In this document: one piece after another, positions 8,051 through 16,720 of the stretch
Layout: each line of letters begins with the position of its first letter
Numbering within the stretch: position 1 is the first letter of the stretch
NCBI RefSeq assembly: GCF_004014805.1
Contig: NZ_ATDN01000010.1
Span: 1 to 64,000, forward strand
Source of the DNA: Mycolicibacterium elephantis DSM 44368
GTDB taxonomy: Bacteria > Actinomycetota > Actinomycetes > Mycobacteriales > Mycobacteriaceae
DNA length: 64,000 bases
Direction of reading: 5' to 3'
Notes under the pieces: generated by a model
Databases searched by the model: none
Seen by the model: only the letters and a program-made list of their open reading frames with translations
What the model was told of the DNA's origin: nothing
Position numbers and translations under genes: made by a program

Positions 8051-9267
8051 GCGCTCGCCAGCACGGGCGGCTCGGCGGGGGTGAAGCGGTACAGCTTTTC
8101 GGCATTGCCGCGCAGCAGCTTGTACTGAATGCCTTCCGGCAGGTCTTTCATGGTGCTGCGGGCGACCTCGATGCAGTCCGGCCAGGTGGAGTCCGAGTGC
8201 GGATAGTCGGTCTCGCACATGATGTTGTCCTCGCCGAGCTCGTCGATGCTCTTGATCGCATGACGGTCCTCGATGATGCAGCCGAAGATGTGGTTGCGGA
8301 ACGTCTCGCGGATATCGAGCGTGTCCAGATCCGCTGCGTTGCCTGCGTGACCCATGAACTTCGTGCCGCGCTTGACCCAGTACCGCTGCTTGTCGAGGAC
8401 CTGCTCGGCGCGTTCGAGAAAGTAGGGCATCCAGCCCATTTCGCCCTCGGACAGCGCGATTTTCAGGTTGGGGTAGCGCTGGAACAACCCGCTGAACAAC
8501 CAGGAGAGCATGGTTCCCGACGTGCGGGAGGCGCCCCAGGTCAGATTGGCCATGAACGGCGCGTCACTGCAGATCTTGGGTAGCTGCGACGACGAGCCGA
8601 CATGCATGCTGGCCACCATCCCGGTCTCGTTGGCCGCCGCCATCACGGGCTCCCAGTATCCGTCGGGATCGTGAATGGTCGGCAGCCCCAACGGCTCCGG
8701 GTTCTCCGAGAAAGCGAACGTCGTCACGCCCCTGGCCGCCATGCGCTCGATCTCCCTGGCCGCCAGCGGTGGATCCCACATCGGGATCAACATCAACGGG
8801 ATGTACCGGCCGGCGGCCGCCGCGCACCATTCCTCGACAAGCCAGTCGTTGTAGTGCTGCAGGCATTCGAACCCGAACTCACGATCGCTGGCTTCCATGA
8901 AGAGCTGCCCGCAGAACCGGGTGATCGTCGGGAAGCACAGCGAGGCAAGCACACCCGCACGGTCCATGTCCTCGACGCGCGCCTTGGGGTCATAGCAGCC
9001 CGGACGCATCTCGGCATAGGACAGCGGTTCGGGGCTGAACTCCTCCTTGGATTTGCCGACCACCGCGCTCAACCCCGAGTTCGGGTAGCGCTTTCCGTCG
9101 TAGACCCACATGTCGACCCCGTTCTCGTCGGGTTCCATGTGCGGCGCCTTGTCGCGGTCCTTGGCGGCGACGCGGTCCACCCAGAGGTTCGGTGGTTCGA
9201 GGATGTGGTCGTCGACCGAGATCAACCAGTTGAGGTCATAGTTGGCTGCATCGCCGTCAGCGCTCAT
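8047..9267 (-). CDS. Amidohydrolase-2 family metal-dependent hydrolase/decarboxylase
   Basis: This 406-residue protein fits the amidohydrolase_2 family (PF04909), TIM-barrel enzymes related to aminocarboxymuconate-semialdehyde decarboxylase. It opens with ISVDDHILEPPNLW (D-H metal site in place of HxH), has MHVGSSS in mid-barrel, and a C-terminal ETDYPHSDSTWP in which the Asp is the metal-binding catalytic residue. Such enzymes are frequent in mycobacterial ring- and lipid-degradation clusters. ATG 9267 overlaps the aldehyde dehydrogenase stop by four bases. Hydrolysis or non-oxidative decarboxylation of a ring-cleavage product is the likely chemistry; the substrate is unknown. Confidence 0.88.
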   Translation of the reverse strand: MSADGDAANYDLNWLISVDDHILEPPNLWVDRVAAKDRDKAPHMEPDENGVDMWVYDGKRYPNSGLSAVVGKSKEEFSPEPLSYAEMRPGCYDPKARVEDMDRAGVLASLCFPTITRFCGQLFMEASDREFGFECLQHYNDWLVEEWCAAAAGRYIPLMLIPMWDPPLAAREIERMAARGVTTFAFSENPEPLGLPTIHDPDGYWEPVMAAANETGMVASMHVGSSSQLPKICSDAPFMANLTWGASRTSGTMLSWLFSGLFQRYPNLKIALSEGEMGWMPYFLERAEQVLDKQRYWVKRGTKFMGHAGNAADLDTLDIRETFRNHIFGCIIEDRHAIKSIDELGEDNIMCETDYPHSDSTWPDCIEVARSTMKDLPEGIQYKLLRGNAEKLYRFTPAEPPVLASA

Positions 9268-10733
9268 CGTGAAAGCTCCCCTATCGACATGTGTTTGACT
9301 TCCTGGAACTCGCGGATCCCGTCGGGGCCCCGTTCGCGGCCGAGGCCGCTCTGCTTGTATCCGCCGCTGGGGGCGTAGGCCGAGAACACTGTGGTGTTCA
9401 CGTTGACCGCCCCGGTGCGCAGGCGACGCGCCACCTGCACCGCCGTCGCCACATCCGCCCCGTACACCTGGCCCGAGAGTCCGTAGATGCTGTCGTTGGC
9501 GATCGCGATTGCGTGATCGAGGTCGCGGTACCCGAGCACCGCGATCACGGGGCCGAAGATCTCATCCTGCGCAGCGGGATTGGCGTTGTCGGGAACCTCG
9601 AGCACGGTCGGTTCGACGTAGTAGCCGCGGCTCAGCCCGGCCGGCCGGCCGCCGCCGCAGACCACCTTGGCGCCGTGTTCCTCGGCCGACGCGATGATCC
9701 GCTCACACTTGTCGCGCTGTGCGGCGCTGATGACGGGCCCCATGGCGGCGTCGGACTGATCGGGCGGTCCCACCTTGATCGAACGATAGGCACCGCTGAC
9801 CGCCTCCACCGCCTGCGCGCGCAGATCCTCGGGAACCAACATGCGCGTCGCGGCCACGCAGGCCTGTCCGGCGGTGCTCATCACCACCATCGCGGCACCC
9901 GCGGCGACGCGGTGAATCGCATCGGGCAGATAGATCTGCGCCGACTTGCCGCCCAGTTCCAGCGAGACCCGCTTCACTGTCGGCGCCGCCTGCGCCAGTA
10001 TCTTTCGGCCCGCCAGGGTGGAGCCGGTGAACGACACCATGTCGACGGCCGGATGGGTGGTCAGCAATTCCGCAGCAGCAGTGCCGGATTCGACGACGAC
10101 GCTCAACGCACCGGCGGGCAGCCCGGCCGCGTCGGCGGCCATACCGAAGACCAGCGACGAGATCGGCGTCAACGGACTGGGTCGCAAGATGACCGAATTG
10201 CCTGCCATGAGCGCCGGTATGAGCTTCTGAAAGCCCATGATCAGCGCGGCGTTGTAGGGCGTGATGGCCGCGACCACCCCGACCGGCTCATGCCTGCGGA
10301 TGCTCAACGCGACCCGGCCGCGCACGAGATCGTCGACCGGAACGGGGCTGGCCTCTTCGTGGGTCATCGACTGGTACAGGTCGATGGTCTGGCGGGCCAG
10401 TCCGACCCCGGCACGCAGCTGCGTCATCTCCGCGAACCGGGTGGGTTGGCCGGCCTCGGCGACCATGGTGGGCACCAGGATCTCGGCGCTGCCCTCGATG
10501 TGGTCGACGAACGCATGCAGGATCCGTGCCCGGTCCGCCACTGCCAAGTCGGCCCACAGGCCGGCGTCGAAGCTGCGGCGCGCCTCGCCGATGGCGTGCT
10601 CGACCTGATCGAGCGGGGTGACGGTGACGTCGGCGACGTGGGTCTCGTCGGCGGGATTCTCGACGCTGACCACGTCGTCGCCGGTCACCCAGCAACCCGC
10701 AACGTATGTCCGCCGCTCCGCGAGAATCGCCAC
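9264..10733 (-). CDS. NAD(P)-dependent aldehyde dehydrogenase, first gene of leftward operon
   Basis: A 489-residue ALDH-superfamily enzyme with complete active site: AITPYNAALIMG nucleotide region, FTGSTLAGRKI, the general base in SLELGGKSAQ and the nucleophilic Cys in TAGQACVAATRM. The last motif GGYKQSGLGRERG is present. It starts at GTG 10733. It is the promoter-proximal gene of a ten-gene operon ending at 881 and is divergent from mceA. In steroid-type catabolism ALDHs oxidise aldehydes released by aldolases, which fits the Ltp-type gene at 18158-19351; that connection is inferred. Confidence 0.92.
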   Translation of the reverse strand: MAILAERRTYVAGCWVTGDDVVSVENPADETHVADVTVTPLDQVEHAIGEARRSFDAGLWADLAVADRARILHAFVDHIEGSAEILVPTMVAEAGQPTRFAEMTQLRAGVGLARQTIDLYQSMTHEEASPVPVDDLVRGRVALSIRRHEPVGVVAAITPYNAALIMGFQKLIPALMAGNSVILRPSPLTPISSLVFGMAADAAGLPAGALSVVVESGTAAAELLTTHPAVDMVSFTGSTLAGRKILAQAAPTVKRVSLELGGKSAQIYLPDAIHRVAAGAAMVVMSTAGQACVAATRMLVPEDLRAQAVEAVSGAYRSIKVGPPDQSDAAMGPVISAAQRDKCERIIASAEEHGAKVVCGGGRPAGLSRGYYVEPTVLEVPDNANPAAQDEIFGPVIAVLGYRDLDHAIAIANDSIYGLSGQVYGADVATAVQVARRLRTGAVNVNTTVFSAYAPSGGYKQSGLGRERGPDGIREFQEVKHMSIGELSR

Positions 10734-10767
10734 ATCGCCCCTTTTCCGCGTTAACCGACCACGTCAC

Positions 10768-10786
10768 AGTAGAACATAGTTCTACT
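10768..10786. promoter_or_regulatory. Inverted-repeat operator between aldehyde dehydrogenase and mceA
   Basis: The 19-base site AGTAGAACATAGTTCTACT has perfect 8-base arms around a 3-base centre. It lies just upstream of the predicted mceA -35 box and 35-50 bases before the aldehyde dehydrogenase start, so one bound repressor could control both directions. It resembles the KstR box (AAC-2 bases-GTT) but the centre is one base longer. The 3' half plus flank (CATAGTTCTACTTTT) recurs in nearly the same form at 23464-23477. Confidence 0.6.
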
Positions 10787-10796
10787 TTTGACCATC

Positions 10797-10825
10797 TTGA
10801 GGTTCTGAAATTCGCTGTGTATTCT
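10797..10825 (+). promoter_or_regulatory. Candidate sigma-A-type promoter of the mce operon
   Basis: A -35-like TTGAGG (10797-10802) is followed after 17 bases by a -10-like TATTCT (10820-10825). This places transcription start near 10832, leaving a leader of about 70 bases before the mceA ATG at 10906. The adjacent palindrome ends 10 bases upstream of the -35 box. Prediction from sequence only. Confidence 0.45.
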
Positions 10826-10905
10826 TCTCGTCACCACAAGTGTGAGATTTCGGTCACATCCTAGGGGGAGCCGTTGGTCGCCGCTAGCAAGTCGCTGAAC
10901 GCTTC

Positions 10906-12096
10906 ATGCGTCCCGGCTTGAAGCCTCGGCTGCTGGCCGGGTCGCTCGCGGTGCTCGGCATGGCCGGCGTCGTCGCGCTGGCGATCGCGATGTTCAACGG
11001 CAGCTTCACCGCCACGGTGCCGCTCACCGTGCTGACGGACCGCGCCGGCCTGCTCACGGATCCCGGCGCGCGGGTCAAGCTGAACGGGGCCCAGATCGGC
11101 ACGGTCTCAGAGATCACCGAGCTGCCGAACGGTCGCGCCGCACTGAAGCTCGCGATCGAACCCGCCCGGATGGCGCTGCTGCCCGACAACGTCGATGTCC
11201 AGATCGGCGCCAACACGGTGTTCGGCGCCAAGTCAGTCGAGTTCGTCCCCCCGCCAGACCCCTCGACCGTACCGCTGCGCGCGGGCCAGGTGCTCGATTC
11301 CGAGCATGTGACGGTCGAGGTGAACACGATCTTCGAAGACCTCAACGCCGTTCTGCAGCACGTCGATCCGGTCAAGCTCAACGAGACCCTGGGTGCGATG
11401 TCAACGGCGCTGACCGGTCGCGGTGAAACGTTCGGCCGCTCGTTGCGAGACTTCAACTCCTTTCTCGCAAAGATCGAACCGAGCCTGCCTGCGCTGAGCC
11501 GCGAGCTGCAGGCGTTTCCCGATGTCGCCACCGCTTACGCCGACGCCGCGCCCGACCTCATGTCGATCATCGACAACGCCAGCCAAATCAGCCGCTCGCT
11601 GGTCGACCAGCATTCGGCCCTCGACAGATTCCTGGTGTCCAGCATCGGGTTGGCCGATATCGGCAACGACGTCATCGGCGGCAATCGTGAGCCGCTCACC
11701 GACCTGATGCGGCTCATGGTGCCGACCACCGACCTGACCAACGAGTACCACGAGGCCCTCACCTGTTCGCTGACCGGCGTCATCGCGTTCGCGCTCAAGC
11801 CGCCCGCGCCGGTGCCCGGCGTGAATGACCTCGGCGCCCTGACGCTGGGGTTGGAGCGCTATCGCTATCCACAGGACCTGCCGAAGGTCGCCGCGACTGG
11901 TGGACCGCAATGTGAAGGGCAGCTGCCGCTGAAGTTCAACACGTACCCGCCCAAACTCGTCGCCGACGTCGGCACCGACCCGACCCGGTACGGCAACCAG
12001 GGCCTACTGCTGAACTCCGACGGTCTCAAACAGTGGTTGTTCGGCCCCATCGACGGCCCGCCGCGTAACACCGCACAGTGGGGTCAGCCGGGATGA
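10906..12096 (+). CDS. MceA-family protein
   Basis: A 396-residue MceA-type protein: one N-terminal membrane helix (about residues 9-29), then an MCE/MlaD domain (about 35-115, with GARVKLNGAQIGTVSEI) and a long helical Mce C-terminal region carrying VDPVKLNETLGAMSTALTGRG, the MceA signature. Mce proteins form hexameric tubes that move lipids or sterols across the periplasm with YrbE permeases and an ATPase. A stop codon in frame at 10885 limits the start to ATG 10906; no strong ribosome site is directly before it. The usual yrbEA and yrbEB genes are not upstream. Confidence 0.93.
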   Translation: MRPGLKPRLLAGSLAVLGMAGVVALAIAMFNGSFTATVPLTVLTDRAGLLTDPGARVKLNGAQIGTVSEITELPNGRAALKLAIEPARMALLPDNVDVQIGANTVFGAKSVEFVPPPDPSTVPLRAGQVLDSEHVTVEVNTIFEDLNAVLQHVDPVKLNETLGAMSTALTGRGETFGRSLRDFNSFLAKIEPSLPALSRELQAFPDVATAYADAAPDLMSIIDNASQISRSLVDQHSALDRFLVSSIGLADIGNDVIGGNREPLTDLMRLMVPTTDLTNEYHEALTCSLTGVIAFALKPPAPVPGVNDLGALTLGLERYRYPQDLPKVAATGGPQCEGQLPLKFNTYPPKLVADVGTDPTRYGNQGLLLNSDGLKQWLFGPIDGPPRNTAQWGQPG

Positions 12097-13121
12097 GCCT
12101 GACGCGGACCATTCTCAAGTTCGGCGCCTTCGCCGCCGTCATGACGGTTCTCACCGCCAGCCTGTTCTTGATCTTCGGTGAATTCCGAAGCGGTTCCAGC
12201 CGAAGCTATTCGGCGGTCTTCGCCGACGTCTCGAGCCTGGAGCCGGGTGATTCGGTACGGGTGGCCGGGGTTCGGGTCGGCACCGTCGGCACCGTCACGT
12301 TGCGACCCGACAACACGGTGTTGGTCGGGTTCGACGCCGACGAGGACGTGGTACTCACCAGCGGCACGCGCGCCGCGGTGCGGTATCTCAACCTCGTCGG
12401 TGACCGGTACATGGAACTCGTCGACGGTCCAGGATCAACCCAAATGCTGCCTAGCGGTGGACAGATACCCGCGGACCGCACGCAGCCGGCGCTGGACCTC
12501 GATCTGCTGCTCGGCGGGCTCAAACCGGTGATCCGGGGACTGGATCCCGACGACGTCAACGCGCTCACCAACGCACTGGTGCAGATCTTCCAGGGCCAGG
12601 GCGGCACCTTGCAGTCGTTGCTCAGCCGGACCTCGTCGTTCTCGAACACTTTGGCCGACAACAACACCGCGCTGGAAAGCCTGGTCGACAACCTCGACGC
12701 GGTGCTAGCCATCCTCGGTGAGGAGGGTGAGCGGTTCTCGGGTGCGCTGGACCGGTTCGAACAGCTGACGTCGGAGTTGGCCGCCGACCGCAACACGATC
12801 GGCGATGCCGTCACCGCGCTCAGCACCGGCACGGCGTCGATCGCGCGGTTGTTGTCCGAGGCCCGTGCCCCGCTGGCGGGAACGGTCGACGAACTTCACC
12901 GGGTGGCTCCGCTATTGGAGAAGGACAGGGACCTCATCGAGGTTTCGCTGCAACGCGCACCCGAGAACTACCGCAAGCTGGCCAGGGTCGGCTCCTACGG
13001 CAGCTTCGTGAACTACTACCTCTGCGGTATCACGGTGCGCGTCACCGATCTTGAAGGCCGCACGGCTGTCTTCCCGTGGATCAAACAACGAGACGGAAGG
13101 TGTGCGGAACCGGATGCTTAA
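12093..13121 (+). CDS. MceB-family protein
   Basis: A 342-residue Mce protein with one N-terminal membrane helix (ILKFGAFAAVMTVLTASLFL) and an MCE domain (YSAVFADVSSLEPGDSVRVA onward). The C-terminal region is helical and includes the MceB-type ending YGSFVNYYLCGI...FPWIKQRDGRC. ATG 12093 overlaps the mceA stop (ATGA), giving translational coupling. It is a structural ring component of the lipid shuttle; no catalytic residues are expected. Confidence 0.92.
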   Translation: MSLTRTILKFGAFAAVMTVLTASLFLIFGEFRSGSSRSYSAVFADVSSLEPGDSVRVAGVRVGTVGTVTLRPDNTVLVGFDADEDVVLTSGTRAAVRYLNLVGDRYMELVDGPGSTQMLPSGGQIPADRTQPALDLDLLLGGLKPVIRGLDPDDVNALTNALVQIFQGQGGTLQSLLSRTSSFSNTLADNNTALESLVDNLDAVLAILGEEGERFSGALDRFEQLTSELAADRNTIGDAVTALSTGTASIARLLSEARAPLAGTVDELHRVAPLLEKDRDLIEVSLQRAPENYRKLARVGSYGSFVNYYLCGITVRVTDLEGRTAVFPWIKQRDGRCAEPDA

Positions 13122-14169
13122 GTACCGCGGCGCCAACCGGAAGCGGGCCGGCTTCATCGGAGTCCTGCTCATGGTGTTGGTCGTCGCCGTCGGGCTGCAA
13201 CCCGAACGCCTGATGTCGTGGGCCACCGCGGTCCGGTACTACGCCGAGTTCGCCGAGGCAGGCGGGCTGAGCCCCGGCAACGAAGTCAAGGTCTCCGGGG
13301 TCAAGGTCGGCACCGTCACCGACGTCGCGTTGGGCCGACACGGTGCGGTCGTGACGTTCGTCGTCAAAGACACTGTGCGCCTCGGTGATCAGACCACCGC
13401 GCACATCAGGACGGGGACGCTGTTGGGTGCGCGGATCCTCACGCTGGAGCCCGACGGTGGGACCGCCATGAATTCCGGCGACATGATTCCGCTGTCGCGG
13501 ACCGGATCGCCCTACTCGCTCAACGAGGCGGTCAACGACTTGACCACCAACGTCGCCGCGACGGACACCGCCACGCTGAACCATTCCCTCGACACACTGT
13601 CGGCCACCCTCGACCAGATCGCCCCGACCCTGGGACCCACCTTCGACGGGCTGACCCGGCTGTCGCGGTCGTTGAACAGCCGCAGCGAGACACTGGGCAC
13701 GCTGTTGCAGAACGCCGCCGCGGTCACGCAGGTGCTCGCCCAGCGCAGCCACCAACTCAACACGCTGATTCTCAACGCCAACGACCTGCTCGCGGTGCTG
13801 GTGGAACGCAGGCAGGCGATCAGTGAACTGCTCGCCAACACCAGCGCCGTCGCCAAACACCTGACGGCGCTGGTCAAGGAGAACGAAGCCGAGCTCGCCC
13901 CGACGCTGGACCGGCTCAACGCGGTGACCGCGATGCTGGAGAAGAACCGCGACAGCCTCTCCGCGGCGCTCCCGGGGCTGAAGAGGTTCGAGATCACCAC
14001 CAGCGAGGCGGTTTCCAGCGGGCCCTACTACAGCGCCTACGTCCCCAACCTCATACCTCCCCAGTTGCTCCAGCCGTTCTTCGACCACGCGTTCGGCTTC
14101 CGGGCGGGCGATCCGCACATGCCACGCGCGCTGTTCCCGTGGCCGCGCAACGGGATTCCGGGAGGCTAG
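13114..14169 (+). CDS. MceC-family protein
   Basis: A 351-residue MceC-type protein: N-terminal helix (FIGVLLMVLVVAVGL), MCE domain beginning YYAEFAEAGGLSPGNEVKVS, then coiled-coil repeats (NAAAVTQVLAQRSHQLNTLI). ATG 13114 overlaps the end of mceB by eight bases; GTG 13102, four codons earlier, is an alternative with GGAAG close in front of it. The ending HMPRALFPWPRNGIPGG is typical of the subfamily. Third subunit of the six-gene mce operon. Confidence 0.92.
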   Translation: MLKYRGANRKRAGFIGVLLMVLVVAVGLQPERLMSWATAVRYYAEFAEAGGLSPGNEVKVSGVKVGTVTDVALGRHGAVVTFVVKDTVRLGDQTTAHIRTGTLLGARILTLEPDGGTAMNSGDMIPLSRTGSPYSLNEAVNDLTTNVAATDTATLNHSLDTLSATLDQIAPTLGPTFDGLTRLSRSLNSRSETLGTLLQNAAAVTQVLAQRSHQLNTLILNANDLLAVLVERRQAISELLANTSAVAKHLTALVKENEAELAPTLDRLNAVTAMLEKNRDSLSAALPGLKRFEITTSEAVSSGPYYSAYVPNLIPPQLLQPFFDHAFGFRAGDPHMPRALFPWPRNGIPGG

Positions 14170-14171
14170 CG

Positions 14172-15479
14172 ATGACGCGGTCGAAGTCTGTCCTGCTCGC
14201 GGCGCTGATCGTCATGTTGGTCGCGGGCACCGCGGTGGTGGTGCGCCAGACACTTTTCGCACCGAAGATCATCACGGCCTACTTCTCCTCGGCCACCGGG
14301 CTGTATCCGGGCGACGACGTCCGGATCGTCGGGGTGAAGGTGGGCCGGATCCGGTCCATCACCCCGCAGCCCGACCGGGCCGAGGTTACCATCGAGGTGG
14401 ACCACGACGTGCGGGTCCCCGCCGACGCCAAAGCCGTCATCGTCGCGCAGAACCTGGTCGCCGCGAGGTACGTGCAATTGGCGCCGTTGTACCGCGAGGG
14501 CGAGCCGCAGATGCCGGACGGCGCGGTCATCGACCAGGCGCGCACCGCGGTTCCGGTCGAATGGGACGAGGTCAAGGAGCAACTGTCCAGGCTGGCAACC
14601 GAACTCGGACCGGACAGCACACTATCCGGTAGTTCGGTGGGCCGGTTCATCGAAAGCACCGCCGACGCCATGGACGACAACGGCGCCAAGCTGCGGGAAA
14701 CCTTCGCGGTGCTTTCGAAGCTCGCGCGCACCCTGTCCGACGGCAGCGGCGACATCGTGGCCACCATCGAGAACCTGCAGACCTTCGTCACCGCGTTACG
14801 CGACAGCAGCGACGACATCGTGCTGTTCGGGAACCGGCTGGCCACCTTCAGCACCGTCTTGGCCGACAGCAGAAACGATCTGGAGGCCGCGATCGCGGAA
14901 TTGGGCGTGGCTGTGGGCGAGATCCAGCGCTTCGTCGCGGGCACCAGGGACAGGACCGCCGAACAGGTGCAACGTCTCGCCAACGTCACGCAGGTACTGG
15001 CCGACCATCGGTCCGATGTGGAGAACATCCTGCACGTCGCGCCTACGGCGTTCGCCAACTCCTACCACATCCTCAACCCGAATGTCCCTGGCGCGCTCGG
15101 CACGTTCGTGCTCACCAACTTCTCCAACCCAGTCGCGTTTCTGTGCGGCGCGATCGGTGGCATCGCCAACGCCACCGCGCCCGAGACCGGCAAGCTGTGC
15201 GCCGAATACCTCGGGCCCGCGCTGCGGTTGCTCAACTTCAACATCCTGCCGCAGCCGCCGATCAACCCGTTCCTGATGCCGTCCTACACCCCGGACAAGG
15301 TGGTGTACGCCGACCCCGCGCTCGCACCCGGCGGGGGCGGTGCCGCCGATCCACCGGAGCCGCCGCCGGCGGTGTCGGCCTACACCGGGGCCGGTGACGC
15401 GCCGCTGCCGCAGGCCCCGCCGTCGCTGCAGGGCATGTTGTTGCCTGCCGAAGTCCCGGGAGGGTCACCGCCATCGTGA
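14172..15479 (+). CDS. MceD-family protein
   Basis: A 435-residue MceD-type protein with N-terminal helix (LLAALIVMLVAGTAVVV), MCE domain (FSSATGLYPGDDVRIVGVKV), a coiled-coil middle and a Pro-rich tail (AADPPEPPPAV). The segment CGAIGGIANATAPETGKLCAEYLGP matches the MceD C-terminal signature with two Cys. ATG 14172 lies two bases after the mceC stop with a GGGAGG ribosome site. Pro-rich tails are common in MceD and MceF and may pass through or contact the cell wall. Confidence 0.92.
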   Translation: MTRSKSVLLAALIVMLVAGTAVVVRQTLFAPKIITAYFSSATGLYPGDDVRIVGVKVGRIRSITPQPDRAEVTIEVDHDVRVPADAKAVIVAQNLVAARYVQLAPLYREGEPQMPDGAVIDQARTAVPVEWDEVKEQLSRLATELGPDSTLSGSSVGRFIESTADAMDDNGAKLRETFAVLSKLARTLSDGSGDIVATIENLQTFVTALRDSSDDIVLFGNRLATFSTVLADSRNDLEAAIAELGVAVGEIQRFVAGTRDRTAEQVQRLANVTQVLADHRSDVENILHVAPTAFANSYHILNPNVPGALGTFVLTNFSNPVAFLCGAIGGIANATAPETGKLCAEYLGPALRLLNFNILPQPPINPFLMPSYTPDKVVYADPALAPGGGGAADPPEPPPAVSAYTGAGDAPLPQAPPSLQGMLLPAEVPGGSPPS

Positions 15480-16720
15480 ACACGCGTGCCTTACGACGAA
15501 GCGCCGCGGCCGGGATCTGCGCCGCGGTGACGCTCACCTCGTGCGGATTCGGCGGGGTGAACACGCTTCCGCTTCCCGGTGCGGTGGCCAGCGGTCCTGG
15601 TAACGACTTCTATCACGTACAGATCGCCAATATCGGGACGCTGGAGTCGAATTCGCCGGTAATGATCGACGACGTGGTGGTGGGCAGTGTCGGGACCATC
15701 GACGTCGTCGACTGGCATGCCGAGGTCGAGGTGCGGGTGAAACCCGGCACCGTGGTGCCCGCCAACGCGTTGGCCACCGTCGGGCAGACCAGCCTGCTGG
15801 GCTCGATGCACGTGGCGCTCGACCCGCCGATCGGTGAGCCGCCGGCCGGCCGACTACAGCCGGGCTCGACGATCGCGCTGAATCGGTCGTCGACCTATCC
15901 GTCCACGGAGCAGACGCTGTCGTCGCTGTCGGTGATCGTCAACGCCGGCGGGCTCGGGCAGATCGGTGATTTCATACACAGCACCGCCACTGCGCTCTCG
16001 GGCCGAGAGGCCGACGTTCGCGACCTCATCGCTCGGCTCGACACCTTCGTGGGAACGGTTGACGAGCAACGGGATCGGTTCGCCGCCTCCATCGAGGCGC
16101 TGGACCGGCTCACCGGTGTGCTGGCGGCTCAGCGGTCTGACATCACCGACGCGCTACACACGGTGCCGCCGGCGCTCGACGTCCTACTGCAGGAACGCGT
16201 CCAGTTGGTCACCGCGATGCAGAAGCTGGGCGAGTTCAGCGACACCGCGACCGAACTGATCAACTCCACCCAGGACGACCTCGTCCGCAACCTGACGAAT
16301 CTCGAACCGACCCTGAAGGCCCTCGCCGACGTCGGTCCGTACCTCGGCACGGTGGTGGCCTACCTGCCGACATATCCGTTCTCGCAGAACTTCATCGACC
16401 GCGCTATCCGCGGCGACTACATCAACATCTTCGCGGCCATGGACCTGACCGTGCCGCGGCTCAAACGCTCGTTGTTCCTGGGTACCCGGTGGGGCGACCC
16501 GAACGCCGACTTCGTCCCCGCACCGGGCGACCCGGTTCACCTCAACTACACCTACGCACCGCTCAACGTCGGTATGACGCCGCCCGCGCCGTTGGATGTA
16601 CCCCGTCCGCAGACCGCACCAGATCCCGTTGCGCCATCGGTGCTTCCGGTGGCCCCGCCGGTGCCGACGCCGCCATCGCCTGCGATCTTCGCCGGGCCCT
16701 ACCCCGCCGGGGAGAGCTGA
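15476..16720 (+). CDS. MceE-family lipoprotein
   Basis: The fifth Mce subunit, 414 residues. It is a lipoprotein: signal region with lipobox LTSC (Cys23) followed by the MCE domain (FYHVQIANIGTLESNSPVMI). MceE is the only lipid-anchored subunit in known mce operons, so the call is specific. The C-terminus is Pro-rich (APLDVPRPQTAPDPV). GTG 15476 overlaps the mceD stop (GTGA). Confidence 0.93.
   Translation: MNTRALRRSAAAGICAAVTLTSCGFGGVNTLPLPGAVASGPGNDFYHVQIANIGTLESNSPVMIDDVVVGSVGTIDVVDWHAEVEVRVKPGTVVPANALATVGQTSLLGSMHVALDPPIGEPPAGRLQPGSTIALNRSSTYPSTEQTLSSLSVIVNAGGLGQIGDFIHSTATALSGREADVRDLIARLDTFVGTVDEQRDRFAASIEALDRLTGVLAAQRSDITDALHTVPPALDVLLQERVQLVTAMQKLGEFSDTATELINSTQDDLVRNLTNLEPTLKALADVGPYLGTVVAYLPTYPFSQNFIDRAIRGDYINIFAAMDLTVPRLKRSLFLGTRWGDPNADFVPAPGDPVHLNYTYAPLNVGMTPPAPLDVPRPQTAPDPVAPSVLPVAPPVPTPPSPAIFAGPYPAGES

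Noticed and set aside
6009..8105. One long minus-strand frame suggesting an SDR-P450 fusion.
   Set aside because: The upstream half is Arg/Gly-rich antiphase reading of the SDR gene. The P450 starts cleanly at ATG 7265 with ATGA overlap.
10768..10786. Calling the palindrome a KstR box.
   Set aside because: KstR sites have AAC and GTT separated by two bases; here three bases separate them. A related TetR regulator is more likely.
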